A stretch of 64,000 nt of DNA, from assembly GCA_022772085.1 (NCBI GenBank), contig JALFBN010000015.1, forward strand, positions 29,875 to 93,874, in the 5' to 3' direction. Numbering within the stretch: position 1 is the stretch's first letter; each line of letters opens with the position of its first letter. Below the pieces are notes generated by a model, which was given only the letters and a program-made list of their open reading frames with translations, did no database searches and was not told where the DNA came from. The DNA comes from Porphyromonas sp. (GTDB lineage: Bacteria; Bacteroidota; Bacteroidia; Bacteroidales; Porphyromonadaceae). Shown one piece after another: positions 11,260 to 21,200 of this stretch. A program made the translations under genes and the position numbers.

Positions 11260-12186
11260 ATGTCAGGTAGCAACTCCCCCTCCATCCCGATGGAGTCCCA
11301 GCAGCCCTATCGTTCGGGCTTCGTTAACATTGTAGGTAATCCCAATGTGGGCAAATCCACCCTACTAAACTATCTTGTGGGAGAGCGCCTGTCCATCATT
11401 ACGTCTAAGGCTCAAACCACACGTCATCGCATATTGGGCATTGTCAATACCCCTAATATGCAGGTGGTGTACTCCGATACCCCGGGAGTACTCAAACCCA
11501 ACTACAAGCTACAAGAGCGGATGCGAGCTTTTTCGGATCAAGCCCTAACGGATGCCGACATCCTTATATACGTGACCGATGTAGTGGAGAATCGGGAGAA
11601 GAACAGTGACTTTTTGCAAGCTGTGGGGCGTCTCAGTTGCCCAATTCTGCTTGTCATCAACAAGATAGACCTCACAAATCAAAAACATTTGGAAGCTCTC
11701 GTCGAGGAATGGCACGCTCTGCTACCTCAAGCGGAAATCTTGCCTATATCAGCGACCAATCGCTTTAATGTACAGCCTCTGCAAAAGCGTATTGAGGAGT
11801 TGCTTCCTCTCTCTCCTCCCTATTTTGAACGAGATGCTTTAACCGATCGTCCTGCACGATTCTTCGTTTCGGAGATCATCAGAGAAAAAATCCTCCTCTA
11901 CTACACAGAAGAAGTACCCTATGCCGTGGAGGTTGTCGTGGAAGAGTTTAAAGAAGCTCCTCACCGAATCGACATTAGAGCAATAATCCTTGTGGAGAGA
12001 GAGAGTCAAAAGGGGATTATCATCGGGCACAAAGGAGTTGCCATCAAAAAGCTGGGAATAGCTGCACGTCGCCCTCTGGAGAAATTTTTTGACAAACATA
12101 TCCGACTGGATCTTATCGTACGTGTCGAGAAAGATTGGCGCCAAAATGACCATGACCTCTCCGAATTTGGCTACAGCCTAGAGTAA
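11260..12186 (+). CDS. era: GTPase Era
   Basis: A 308-residue Era, the 16S rRNA-binding GTPase needed for 30S assembly. The G domain has G1 GNPNVGKST (26-34), G3 DTPG and G4 NKID. The C-terminal KH domain has IIGHKGVAIKKLG and ends with the usual RVEKDWR region. The reading frame is open from 11200, inside fabH, but the ATG at 11260 (MSGSNSPSIP) avoids the overlap and gives a normal length; an ATG at 11290 is also possible. It is followed by der after 28 bases. Confidence 0.95.
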   Translation: MSGSNSPSIPMESQQPYRSGFVNIVGNPNVGKSTLLNYLVGERLSIITSKAQTTRHRILGIVNTPNMQVVYSDTPGVLKPNYKLQERMRAFSDQALTDADILIYVTDVVENREKNSDFLQAVGRLSCPILLVINKIDLTNQKHLEALVEEWHALLPQAEILPISATNRFNVQPLQKRIEELLPLSPPYFERDALTDRPARFFVSEIIREKILLYYTEEVPYAVEVVVEEFKEAPHRIDIRAIILVERESQKGIIIGHKGVAIKKLGIAARRPLEKFFDKHIRLDLIVRVEKDWRQNDHDLSEFGYSLE

Positions 12187-12214
12187 AAATAATCAGCAGA
12201 CACAACCCATTTAA

Positions 12215-13525
12215 ATGAGTAATTTAGTAGCCATAGTAGGTCGTCCTAATGTAGGCAAAAGCACCTTGTTCAATCGATTGGTAGGAAGCCGCCAAGCCAT
12301 TGTAACCGAGATCTCGGGCACTACTAGAGATAGACAATACGGACATACAAGCTGGACGGGACATGAGTTCTCGATCGTTGATACGGGCGGTTGGGTCTCG
12401 GGTAGCGACGACGTGTTCGAATCCGAGATCAATAAACAGGTACAAATCGCCATCGAAGAGGCTGATGTAATCCTATTCGTTGTAGATGTGATGGCTGGGA
12501 TGGTTGATCTAGACCGTGAGGTTGCAGGTCTCCTCCGCCGTTCGCAAAAGCCCATTCTAATCGTTGCCAACAAAGCCGATACCTTTGAAATTGGCTACCA
12601 AAGTGCCGAGTTTTATGCCCTAGGGCTGGGAGATCCCTATGCCATTAGTGCAATCAACGGTTCGGGCACGGGAGATCTCCTTGATGCGATCGTAAACGCT
12701 CTCCCCGATAATAGCGAAAATGAAGCTGAGATAACACTCCCGCGTTTTGCCGTAGTGGGTAGACCCAATGCAGGGAAGTCCTCCTTGATCAATGCCTTCA
12801 TCGGAGAAGAGCGCAATATTGTTACCAACGTGGCAGGCACCACACGCGATTCGATTTACACGGAATACAATAAATTTGGATTTAACTTCTACCTTGTAGA
12901 TACAGCAGGTATTCGCAAGCGAGGTAAGGTTCAAGAGGATTTGGAGTATTACTCTGTGATACGTTCGATCCGAGCCATTGAGAATAGCGATGTCTGCATT
13001 GCCATGATCGATGCGACTCGAGGTATCGAAAGCCAAGATGTCAATATCCTATCCCTTGTGATGCGCAACAGCAAAGGCTTGGTGGTCTGCGTGAATAAGT
13101 GGGATCTTGTAGAAAATAAATCCAATGAGGCGATCCGTATGTTTGAGGAAGCCATCCGCGCCAGACTTGCTCCGTTCTCTGACTTTCCGATCCTTTTTAT
13201 CAGTGCACTGACCAAACAGCGTATTTTCAAAGTATTGGAAATGGCGAATGCCGTATATCAGAGAAGAACAAAACGAATCCCCACTCACGAGCTCAATGAG
13301 GTACTTCTCCCTATCATAGAGGCCACGCCTCCTCCATCGTGGAAAGGAAAATACATCAAGATCAAGTATGTAACACAGCTCCCCACAGCGGTTCCTTCGT
13401 TTGCATTCTATGCCAACCTCCCCCAGTGGGTTAAAGATCCGTACAAGCGATTCTTAGAAAATCAAATCCGTAAGAATTGGGATTTTTCGGGCATTCCGAT
13501 CAACATTTTCATTCGAGAAAAATAA
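12215..13525 (+). CDS. der: GTPase Der (EngA)
   Basis: A 436-residue double-GTPase needed for 50S subunit assembly. The first G domain has GRPNVGKST (9-17), DTGG and NKAD; the second has GRPNAGKSS (about 184), DTAG and NKWD. A C-terminal KH-like domain follows. The order fabH-era-der puts two ribosome-assembly GTPases side by side. Confidence 0.97.
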   Translation: MSNLVAIVGRPNVGKSTLFNRLVGSRQAIVTEISGTTRDRQYGHTSWTGHEFSIVDTGGWVSGSDDVFESEINKQVQIAIEEADVILFVVDVMAGMVDLDREVAGLLRRSQKPILIVANKADTFEIGYQSAEFYALGLGDPYAISAINGSGTGDLLDAIVNALPDNSENEAEITLPRFAVVGRPNAGKSSLINAFIGEERNIVTNVAGTTRDSIYTEYNKFGFNFYLVDTAGIRKRGKVQEDLEYYSVIRSIRAIENSDVCIAMIDATRGIESQDVNILSLVMRNSKGLVVCVNKWDLVENKSNEAIRMFEEAIRARLAPFSDFPILFISALTKQRIFKVLEMANAVYQRRTKRIPTHELNEVLLPIIEATPPPSWKGKYIKIKYVTQLPTAVPSFAFYANLPQWVKDPYKRFLENQIRKNWDFSGIPINIFIREK

Positions 13526-13563
13526 TCCTCTGACCTATTCCGTATCAAGAAAAACCGAGCAAG

Positions 13564-14271
13564 ATGACTAAGTGCCACTTCATCATACCGGCAGGTGGTT
13601 CCGGACTTCGGTTTGGCAGTCCTCTACCCAAACAATTTATTGAGGTTGGAGGACTTCCTATATTGATGCACACCCTACGCGCCATAGCCCCTTATGCCTC
13701 CAGCATTATACTGTCGCTATCTGAAGAATATCAGGCATATTGGCAAGGGGTATGCAAGGAAAAAAAATTCACAATACCTCACACCATCGTCCGAGGGGGC
13801 TCAACACGATTTGAATCGGTGCGCAACGCGCTAACCCACCTATCGCTATCACAAGGGGATTTGGTAGCTATACACGATGCCGTACGCCCCTTGATCTCGG
13901 GTTCTACCATCCAATCCTTAATTCACTCCGCCCAAACATTCGGTGCAGCAATCCCCTACTTACCCCTAACCGATTCCATCAGACAACGTACCGAAGAAGG
14001 GAACTCTAGAGCCATTGATCGTAGTCAATTTGTAGCCGTACAGACGCCACAGGTTTTCCGTCTTGACAAGATCCGATCCGCTTATACACAAGCTTCGGCA
14101 AACTCTTCATTTACAGACGATGCCTCTGTATACGAAGCCCTATATAGAGATTCGATACAGCTGATCCTTTCAAACGAAGAAAATAAAAAAATCACCCACC
14201 CCCATGATCTTCTCTTTTTGGAGGAGATGCTCCGACGACTACCATCCGATCCCCTTGTACAAGAGCACTAA
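13564..14271 (+). CDS. ispD: 2-C-methyl-D-erythritol 4-phosphate cytidylyltransferase
   Basis: A 235-residue nucleotidyltransferase of the non-mevalonate isoprenoid pathway, joining CTP and MEP. The nucleotide loop IIPAGGSGLRFG is at the N-terminus, with the AVHDAVRPL-type motif (AIHDAVRPLIS) near residue 101 and TDDASVYE near 182. Length and motifs are normal. It sits 38 bases after der and 43 bases before recG. Confidence 0.95.
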   Translation: MTKCHFIIPAGGSGLRFGSPLPKQFIEVGGLPILMHTLRAIAPYASSIILSLSEEYQAYWQGVCKEKKFTIPHTIVRGGSTRFESVRNALTHLSLSQGDLVAIHDAVRPLISGSTIQSLIHSAQTFGAAIPYLPLTDSIRQRTEEGNSRAIDRSQFVAVQTPQVFRLDKIRSAYTQASANSSFTDDASVYEALYRDSIQLILSNEENKKITHPHDLLFLEEMLRRLPSDPLVQEH

Positions 14272-14314
14272 ATTAAGGTGTTTATCACAAGCGCTCTAGC
14301 ATTAGCCTCACCAT

Positions 14315-16411
14315 ATGCAAGACTATCTAGAAACTGCCATAACCTTTTTGCCTGGTATTGGGGAAAAGAAAAGTAAGCTCCTACAAAGCGAACTAGGCGT
14401 CTGCACTTTTCGTGATTTACTCTATACCTTTCCCTTTCGTTACGTAGATCGAACCCGAGTATATACGGTTCGGGAGATTAGGGAGAGCAATGTCGATATT
14501 CTACTTCGTGGCGTAATCGTAGGGTATGTACTGGAGGGACTCGGTCGGAAAGCTCGGCTAAGAGCCCTATTCAAAGACACAACGGGATCGATCGAACTCA
14601 CGTGGTTTAAGGGTACTAACTATATAAGCAATCAATATCCCGAAGGCAAAGAATACATCATATACGGCAAAGTCAAATCTTTTGACCATACTCTAAACAT
14701 AATCCATCCCGAGGTGACTCCCATTACCCAAGCCAACATGGTCATGGGAGGGTTACTATCAGTTTATCACACCTCTGAGAAGATGAAACGAGGGGGATTG
14801 GATAGTCGAAACCTACGGATAGCCATCGGCAAGCTATGTCAAGTGGTACATCTCTACCTACAGGACCCTCTTCCCGAGGAGATTCGCACGAAAAAAGGAT
14901 TGATACCATTGGCACAGGCAATATATAGTATCCATTTCCCCAAAAACGAACAGGTCCTGGAGCAAGCTCGCTATCGGCTTAAGTTCGACGAACTATTCTT
15001 TTTCCAACTCTCCCAACAGCTTGTCAAAAGAGAGCGAAAAGCCCGATTCAAAGGCTATGAACTGAATAGAGTCGGGTACTATTTCAATACGCTTTACGAT
15101 AGTTTGCCTTATGATTTAACTCAAGCGCAGAAGCGTGTGCTTCGGGAGATTCGGTTTGACACCCATAGCGGGATACAGATGAATCGCCTGATACAGGGAG
15201 ATGTTGGTTGTGGTAAAACACTTGTCGCCACCTTTGCCATGCTACTAGCTTTGGATAATGGACACCAAGCCTGCATGATGGCACCTACCGAGATATTGGC
15301 ACACCAGCACTTTGAAACGCTGAGTGCACAGCTAGCTCCTCTCGGAATCGAGATCGCACTATTGACAGGGAGTACATCCCAAAAAGATCGTACAATGATT
15401 CTCAAAAAGGCTGCCGATGGCTCTTTACAAATTCTCATTGGTACGCATGCCCTCCTGGAGGAAAAGGTACAATTTGCCCATCTTGCCTTAGCAGTAATAG
15501 ACGAGCAACACCGCTTTGGTGTACAGCAGCGAGCCAAACTTTGGGAAAAGAGTCCGCAACTCCTCCCCCACGTGCTGATCATGAGTGCGACCCCCATACC
15601 ACGCACCCTTGCCATGACTCTGTATGGGGATTTGGATATATCTGTTATAGACGAACTGCCTCCCGGCCGCAAGCAGATTATCACGAAGCACTTTTTCGAC
15701 GACTTTGCCGATAAGGTATTTGAATTTGTAGGTCAGGAGCTTTTCGCAGGCAGGCAGATATATGTCGTCTATCCTATGATCGAAGGATCGGAAGACTCCG
15801 ATTACAAAAACCTAGAGACCGGCTACGAACAATACTGTTACCACTTCGGAGCAAGAAATGTCACATGGGTGCACGGCAAACTCAAAGCCTCAGAGAAGCA
15901 GGAGCGAATGGAAGAATTTGTCTCCGGTAAAGTTCCAATACTCCTATCAACAACCGTTATCGAAGTGGGTGTAAATGTACCCAATGCCTCCGTAATAGTC
16001 ATTGAAAATGCCGATCGCTTCGGATTAGCTCAGCTCCATCAGCTCAGAGGGCGCGTGGGACGAGGCGATCAACAAAGCTATTGCATCCTACTCTCCAAAA
16101 GAGATCTTAACGCAATTGCTCACAAGCGCATCGAGGCAATGTGTAGCTCCAATGACGGATTTTTCATTGCCGAAGAGGATCTAAAACTCAGAGGGGCAGG
16201 CGATATAGAGGGGACACAACAGAGTGGAGATCTCCCGGGACTGTCCTTAGCAGATCCATCTAAAGACCTTAATATACTCTATGCGACCAATGTAGAAGTG
16301 CGTGAGTTAGTTGAAAATGAAGCACTTCTCAATGATCCTAAAAATGCCTCTATCAGGGAAGAAATGAGGCGATTGTACCCGAAAAATAAATACTGGGGAT
16401 ACATCGGATAG
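14315..16411 (+). CDS. recG: ATP-dependent DNA helicase RecG
   Basis: A 698-residue RecG, which reverses stalled replication forks and branch-migrates Holliday junctions. The N-terminal wedge (OB fold) domain is followed by helicase motifs: Walker A GDVGCGKT near residue 294, DEQH box near 395, and SATPIPRTLA (motif III) near 425. The second helicase domain contains TTVIEVGVNVPNA and QLRGRVGRG. It is full length and closes the fabH-to-recG run. Confidence 0.97.
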   Translation: MQDYLETAITFLPGIGEKKSKLLQSELGVCTFRDLLYTFPFRYVDRTRVYTVREIRESNVDILLRGVIVGYVLEGLGRKARLRALFKDTTGSIELTWFKGTNYISNQYPEGKEYIIYGKVKSFDHTLNIIHPEVTPITQANMVMGGLLSVYHTSEKMKRGGLDSRNLRIAIGKLCQVVHLYLQDPLPEEIRTKKGLIPLAQAIYSIHFPKNEQVLEQARYRLKFDELFFFQLSQQLVKRERKARFKGYELNRVGYYFNTLYDSLPYDLTQAQKRVLREIRFDTHSGIQMNRLIQGDVGCGKTLVATFAMLLALDNGHQACMMAPTEILAHQHFETLSAQLAPLGIEIALLTGSTSQKDRTMILKKAADGSLQILIGTHALLEEKVQFAHLALAVIDEQHRFGVQQRAKLWEKSPQLLPHVLIMSATPIPRTLAMTLYGDLDISVIDELPPGRKQIITKHFFDDFADKVFEFVGQELFAGRQIYVVYPMIEGSEDSDYKNLETGYEQYCYHFGARNVTWVHGKLKASEKQERMEEFVSGKVPILLSTTVIEVGVNVPNASVIVIENADRFGLAQLHQLRGRVGRGDQQSYCILLSKRDLNAIAHKRIEAMCSSNDGFFIAEEDLKLRGAGDIEGTQQSGDLPGLSLADPSKDLNILYATNVEVRELVENEALLNDPKNASIREEMRRLYPKNKYWGYIG

Positions 16412-16586
16412 GGACTCTTTAAGTGTTATTTTATCACAAATCAACCTAAAAAGCATCCCGGAAGAGCCTCAATTAGCTTTTTTCTATTGCAGTATCAATT
16501 TTATCAACTATATTCGCAAACGGAAAAATAGGCAGATTCGGGAGGTGTGCTCCTCGTATGCCCAGTATGAACGAAACCAGAATAGG

Positions 16587-17663
16587 ATGAAAGAAACGAA
16601 GCTAACAATTACTCGAACCCTACTCCTTGTGGGATTTGCAGCGTTGCTTAGCTTGCCGCTCGAGGCCTCTACACTTGAGAGAAAGAAGTCTCGCAGACGA
16701 AAGGTTGCGCGTACAACCGCAGTAACTTCGACGAGAAGCAAGCAAAGTGCCACGCTACACAAGGCAGACACAACACAGATGCCCAAGCTCTATGCAGACG
16801 GTGTCAAAGGGATAGACAAAGTCAAGGCGAAAAGCAATATGCGTGAATTAGAAGAGGCACGCGAAGCCCTTGAAGCGCCAGCCATCGACCTCTACGGCGG
16901 AGATAGCTGGGGTTCATATGTAAATCCTTTTGCAGGAAAGCATTCAGTGAATATCCCATCCCATCACGAAATTGACTGTGACGGCTTTGTGATGCCTCTC
17001 AGAGGTAAATGTGAAGTTACCTCTGGTTACGGCTACCGCTCACGCTTTGGACGGAATCACTATGGTGTAGATCTCGCACTCCATACGGGGGACTCCGTTC
17101 GTGCGGCATTCGACGGAAAGGTACGTATCCGTGACTACGAAGGCAAAGGCTATGGCTATTATATCGTGATACGTCATCCCAACGGATTAGAAACCGTTTA
17201 CGGACACCTTAGCCGCCAACTGGTACATCGTGACCAAGTGGTGCGTGCCGGAGATGTTATCGGATTGGGAGGATCGACAGGACGCTCCACCGGACCTCAT
17301 CTTCATTTGGAGTTCCGCTTTATGGGTATACCCATCAATCCGACGCAGATTGTGGATTTCTCTCTCGGAGTACTGCAGCGTGATACCTATGTATTCCGTC
17401 GTGGTAACACCGATAAGGCAGGACCTAGCTATGGAGAGATGTTCGCTGGCAACGATGCCGAAAAAGCCACGAAGTATAAAAACTCTTCGAATAGCCGGGA
17501 ACGTGCCAAAGCCAAGGCTCCTCAGACGCATCGCATCCAAAAGGGAGATACCCTCTCTGCCATTGCACAGCGTAATGGGACTACAGTATCCAAGCTCTGT
17601 AAGCTCAACAATATGAAATCGAATGCAACGCTCCGTCCGGGAAAGTCCATTCGAGTGCGTTAA
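16587..17663 (+). CDS. Exported M23 peptidase with C-terminal LysM domain
   Basis: A 358-residue cell-wall hydrolase. The frame opens at 16545, but the ATG at 16587 (MKETKLTITRTLLLVGFAAL) starts directly at a signal peptide. After a Lys/Arg/Thr-rich linker comes an M23 (LytM-type) zinc endopeptidase domain at about 120-240 with GRNHYGVDL and PHLHLEFR, giving the HxxxD and HxH metal ligands. A LysM peptidoglycan-binding domain ends the protein (THRIQKGDTLSAIAQRNGT). All metal ligands are present, so it is probably an active peptidoglycan hydrolase rather than a degenerate NlpD/EnvC type. It stands alone between recG and a strong terminator. Confidence 0.9.
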   Translation: MKETKLTITRTLLLVGFAALLSLPLEASTLERKKSRRRKVARTTAVTSTRSKQSATLHKADTTQMPKLYADGVKGIDKVKAKSNMRELEEAREALEAPAIDLYGGDSWGSYVNPFAGKHSVNIPSHHEIDCDGFVMPLRGKCEVTSGYGYRSRFGRNHYGVDLALHTGDSVRAAFDGKVRIRDYEGKGYGYYIVIRHPNGLETVYGHLSRQLVHRDQVVRAGDVIGLGGSTGRSTGPHLHLEFRFMGIPINPTQIVDFSLGVLQRDTYVFRRGNTDKAGPSYGEMFAGNDAEKATKYKNSSNSRERAKAKAPQTHRIQKGDTLSAIAQRNGTTVSKLCKLNNMKSNATLRPGKSIRVR

Positions 17664-17712
17664 ATAGCCCTCCATACTTCAAAGAATAGAAATAGAATCT
17701 CCGAAAAAGATG

Positions 17713-17754
17713 AATGTACCGAGTGAGGTCTCTACTCATTCGGTACATTTTTTT
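17713..17754. terminator. Strong bidirectional terminator after the M23 gene
   Basis: AATGTACCGAGTGAG pairs with CTCATTCGGTACATT (one G-T pair), followed by TTTTT. Confidence 0.85.
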
Positions 17755-17932
17755 GTGGATAACAAAATGGGGTCTCCTGAGGAAAGTAGCCAACAAAATC
17801 GCAAGAGAGTTTGTATCTTAGCGGGAGATAACAGTCGGGATAGCACCATATCCACTCCTCTATTCCTGGAGAGAGGGTGTAGTACATGAGGTATAGTGCA
17901 CCATCTCGACACCTCGTATCTATCAAAAAGCG

Positions 17933-19093
17933 ATGCAATTTAGAGATATAATAGGTTACGAATCAATCAAGGGAGAACTTCGAAAAATCAGTTCGTCGGG
18001 GCATATACCACACAATATCCTTTTTGAGATAGAGGATGGAATGCCCGGAGTAGCACTAGCACTCGCATGGATACAGTACCTTAACTGTGAATCTCCTCTT
18101 GATGGCGACAGCTGTGGGGTATGCCCTCAGTGCAAGATGATATCGCAACTAGCGCACCCCGATGTCCACTATATCTATCCTGTGATCAATGCTTCAGAAG
18201 CCGAAACACCTTCTGATGATTTTCTAGAAAACTGGAGGGAAATGATCGAAAACGAGGGAGCAGAATTCGATCACGAAACTTGGCTTCGCTATCTGAAAGC
18301 CACCAAACAGCAACCAATCATTTACAGCAAAGACGCACTCGCTTTGGAGCATAAGCTCAGCATTTCCACCAGTGAGGGAAAATATCGGATGGTTATCATC
18401 TATGAACCTGATCGCATGAACGAGACAGCAGCCAACAAACTGCTGAAGCTGATGGAAGAGCCTCCTGATAAGACGATCATTGTCTCCGTTTGCTTTGCGG
18501 TGGATGCCCTCTTGGAAACTGTTATCAGTCGTATGCAACGCTTTGAGATCCGTCCTCTTTCTCCAAAGGAGCTACGGGAAGGTCTTTTGGAGTCGCACCC
18601 CTCAGCCTCAGAAAATGAGATTCAAAGGGCACTGCTACGGAGCAATGGAATCCTGCTGCGAGCACGCCAATTAGCCGCCAACAACATCACTCAACGCAAG
18701 TACTCCGAACTCTTTGAAAAAATGATTGAATACATCATTACCAAGGATGTATTGGCTCTGAAAAAACTAAGCGAAAAGATCGAAACCGAAGGGCGAGAGT
18801 GGATCATTGCCGCCCTTAGTTACTTTGAGGAGTGCTTCCGTCTGAGCTTTACAGGGAGTTTTACCGGGCATAATACATATGGTGTATCTCCCAATGAACA
18901 GATGTTTTTCATCGCATTGCAGGATTGTATATCGCTCAAAAATATCGAGACGATATACAAAACAACAGAGAGCGCGATCCACCACATTCGTGGGAATGTT
19001 AGCGCAAAAATGGTACTCTTCGATACATTCTTGCGCTATACGGCGGCTCTATCTCCGGCCTTCAAAGCTAAGGGGATATCCTCTCTCCGCTAA
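17933..19093 (+). CDS. holB: DNA polymerase III delta' subunit
   Basis: A 386-residue clamp-loader subunit. It has the RuvB/AAA fold of the DnaX family, with a zinc-binding cluster (CGVCPQC near residues 61-67) and the sensor region KLLKLMEEPPDKTIIV near residue 170. The Walker A loop is replaced by DGMPGVALALA, as expected for delta', which does not bind ATP productively. It loads the sliding clamp with DnaX and HolA. The next gene begins four bases after its stop. Confidence 0.85.
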   Translation: MQFRDIIGYESIKGELRKISSSGHIPHNILFEIEDGMPGVALALAWIQYLNCESPLDGDSCGVCPQCKMISQLAHPDVHYIYPVINASEAETPSDDFLENWREMIENEGAEFDHETWLRYLKATKQQPIIYSKDALALEHKLSISTSEGKYRMVIIYEPDRMNETAANKLLKLMEEPPDKTIIVSVCFAVDALLETVISRMQRFEIRPLSPKELREGLLESHPSASENEIQRALLRSNGILLRARQLAANNITQRKYSELFEKMIEYIITKDVLALKKLSEKIETEGREWIIAALSYFEECFRLSFTGSFTGHNTYGVSPNEQMFFIALQDCISLKNIETIYKTTESAIHHIRGNVSAKMVLFDTFLRYTAALSPAFKAKGISSLR

Positions 19094-19096
19094 AAA

Positions 19097-20437
19097 ATGA
19101 ATTCGTTTAATGGATCTCCTATGGCAATAGTCCCCTCTACGGACCTAAAAGTAGCACATCTCTGCACTAATGATAGCGCCGGAGGTGCTGCCATAGCTGC
19201 CCGAAGGCTCATGATGGCACAGCGAGCATGTGGCATCCATGCCGATATGTTGGTTTTAAAATCAACGAGCGGGACCCCTCATGTATCGCCATTATGGGAA
19301 GAGAGTCCGTGGGTCAAGGGACTCGCCCTTGGGAAGAAGGTTCTAGAGGCCGGAAGTAGTTGGATCTGTCAGGGCTTTCGACGAGCCCGTATCTTTGAGA
19401 CCTCCATTCCTATAACGGGCTTCTCGCTCCGACATCATCCACTCATCCACTCAGCCGATGTAATACACCTACATTGGATAAATCAAGGCTTCCTAGGAAT
19501 CCGCTCCCTCCGCGAGATCGCCCAACTCGACAAGCGAATCGTATTCACCCTGCACGACGTTTGGCCCGTCACGGCCGTTTGTCACTATTTGGATGATTGC
19601 ACAAAGTTCTGCGAAAAAAAGGGATGTTATGACTGCCCACAACTACAACCGGGGATTCCATTTCTTGATATAGCTCACCTCGTTTTTGAGCAGAAAAAGA
19701 GATTGTATCAAGCCATGAAACCTTCGTTTGTGGGTTGTAGCCGATGGATTACCAGCGAGGCTAAAAGATCAAGCCTTAGCGGATCCTATCCCATCGACAC
19801 GATACCCAATGTTTTTGACAAAGACTCGTTTTACCCTACACCTCGTGTACAAGCACGATTGCAATTGGGGCTCCCAACGGATCGTCCGATACTTTTATTC
19901 GGAGCGGCGCGCCTTGACAATCCACGTAAAGGATTTCAAGAAATGATCGCTGCATTACAGCACTTTTATGCAACACCCTACGCCCAAGAAATGCGCCCAT
20001 TGGCAGTACTTTTTGGTAAAATAGAACAACCCGACCAGTTAGCCCCCCTTCGATCTATTGATTTGAAATGCGTAGGGTATATATCGTCTCCTCAAGAGAT
20101 GGCTCTTTACTACTCTGCAGCCAATGTCTTTGTGACCCCTTCACTTACAGACAATCTTCCCAATACCATCATAGAGGCAGCAGCAACGGGATGCCCTACG
20201 GTCGCATTTCAGGTTGGAGGGATTCCCGAAATGATTATCCATGGTACCACGGGCTATCTGGCACGTTATCGGGATATTGAAGATTTATCTCGAGGAATTA
20301 CCGAGATGCTCCAAGCCACGGAGGAAGGACCCATTGATCTATGCCGCACGGAAACCTTTCGGAGATACGATACCACGACCATCGTGAAACAATACAACGA
20401 CGTCTACCAAAGAAGAAATTATACAGATGACAACTAA
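19097..20437 (+). CDS. GT4-family glycosyltransferase
   Basis: A 446-residue GT-B fold glycosyltransferase. The N-terminal part has SAGGAAIAARRL (about 28-39) and HLHWINQGFLG (about 124), seen in glycosyltransferases of exopolysaccharide or LPS loci. The C-terminal half has the GT4 signature VTPSLTDNLPNTIIEAAATG near residues 352-371 and GGIPEMI. The acceptor and product are not predictable. It is followed by an overlapping flavodoxin gene, which may only reflect gene packing. No other polysaccharide genes are adjacent. Confidence 0.85.
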   Translation: MNSFNGSPMAIVPSTDLKVAHLCTNDSAGGAAIAARRLMMAQRACGIHADMLVLKSTSGTPHVSPLWEESPWVKGLALGKKVLEAGSSWICQGFRRARIFETSIPITGFSLRHHPLIHSADVIHLHWINQGFLGIRSLREIAQLDKRIVFTLHDVWPVTAVCHYLDDCTKFCEKKGCYDCPQLQPGIPFLDIAHLVFEQKKRLYQAMKPSFVGCSRWITSEAKRSSLSGSYPIDTIPNVFDKDSFYPTPRVQARLQLGLPTDRPILLFGAARLDNPRKGFQEMIAALQHFYATPYAQEMRPLAVLFGKIEQPDQLAPLRSIDLKCVGYISSPQEMALYYSAANVFVTPSLTDNLPNTIIEAAATGCPTVAFQVGGIPEMIIHGTTGYLARYRDIEDLSRGITEMLQATEEGPIDLCRTETFRRYDTTTIVKQYNDVYQRRNYTDDN

Positions 20438-21008
20438 AACTCAATGCCTACAGATGATCAGGTCGCTTGGGATCTTTGGACTCATCTTAGGGCTATTAAG
20501 TGGAAGTCTCATGGAGCTTTCCGCACAGAAGAGCCTCGTTGCCTATTTCTCCCTCTTAGGTGGTATTACTCAATCCGTGGCCCGAGAGGTACACCAACAA
20601 GTCGGGGGCGATATCTTCCGTATAGAGGCACTGGAGGAGTACCCCAGCTCCTACCGAGAGGTAGTAGACCGAGCCAAGAGAGAACGTGATCAACAGCTCT
20701 TACCTCCCCTCAGAACCACCTTGGATTCCCTTCCCTACGATACAATTTATCTATGCACACCTATATGGCTGGGGCAACTTCCGGCCCCTGTACGCACATT
20801 TCTGGCGACCTACTATTTTGAGGGTAAAGTAGTAGTTCCCATAGCTACGAGTGGAGGGAGCAAGATTGAGAAGCTAATACCTCACTTAAAACGGGCGATA
20901 CCCTCGGCTCGTCTCATGAATGGATTGTGGATCCATCGTAACGAAGTCGACAATAGCACCAATCGCATTGCTTGTTGGCTCGCCACCCTTAAGCCACTTG
21001 CCCCTTAG
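20427..21008 (+). CDS. Exported flavodoxin-like protein
   Basis: A 193-residue protein of the Flavodoxin_4 type with an N-terminal signal peptide: a hydrophobic stretch around IFGLILGLLSG ending in LSAQK. The mature part begins LVAYFSLLGGITQSVA, an FMN phosphate-loop variant, followed by YDTIYLCTPIWLGQLPAPV and VPIATSGGSKI, which are typical of this subfamily. It probably binds FMN and works outside the cytoplasm. Its start ATG lies 11 bases inside the end of the glycosyltransferase gene, so the two are probably translationally coupled. An internal ATG at 20454 would shorten but not remove the signal. Confidence 0.8.
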   Translation: MTTKTQCLQMIRSLGIFGLILGLLSGSLMELSAQKSLVAYFSLLGGITQSVAREVHQQVGGDIFRIEALEEYPSSYREVVDRAKRERDQQLLPPLRTTLDSLPYDTIYLCTPIWLGQLPAPVRTFLATYYFEGKVVVPIATSGGSKIEKLIPHLKRAIPSARLMNGLWIHRNEVDNSTNRIACWLATLKPLAP

Positions 21009-21038
21009 AGTCTCCGTTGGCCCTTAGTTTTTTAAGTA

Positions 21039-21080
21039 TAGACCTCCCCCCAAAAAGCGGATACGGAGGTCTATTTTTTT
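21039..21080 (+). terminator. Terminator after the flavodoxin gene
   Basis: TAGACCTCC at 21039-21047 pairs with GGAGGTCTA at 21065-21073, followed by seven T. Confidence 0.85.
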
Positions 21081-21100
21081 GCTTCTGCCCACAAAAACCC

Positions 21101-21126
21101 TTGATACACGATAATCATTACCTTTG
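21101..21126 (+). promoter_or_regulatory. Promoter of the carboxyltransferase-like gene
   Basis: TACCTTTG at 21119-21126 is a perfect -7 box. TTGATA at 21101 is a possible -33 element with short spacing (15 bases). Confidence 0.6.
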
Positions 21127-21200
21127 CAAACGTGTACGTAGAGACCTAGCTCACCTCTCGTATCGGGAATTTTGTATCAACGCTATTTAGAACAAAAGAT

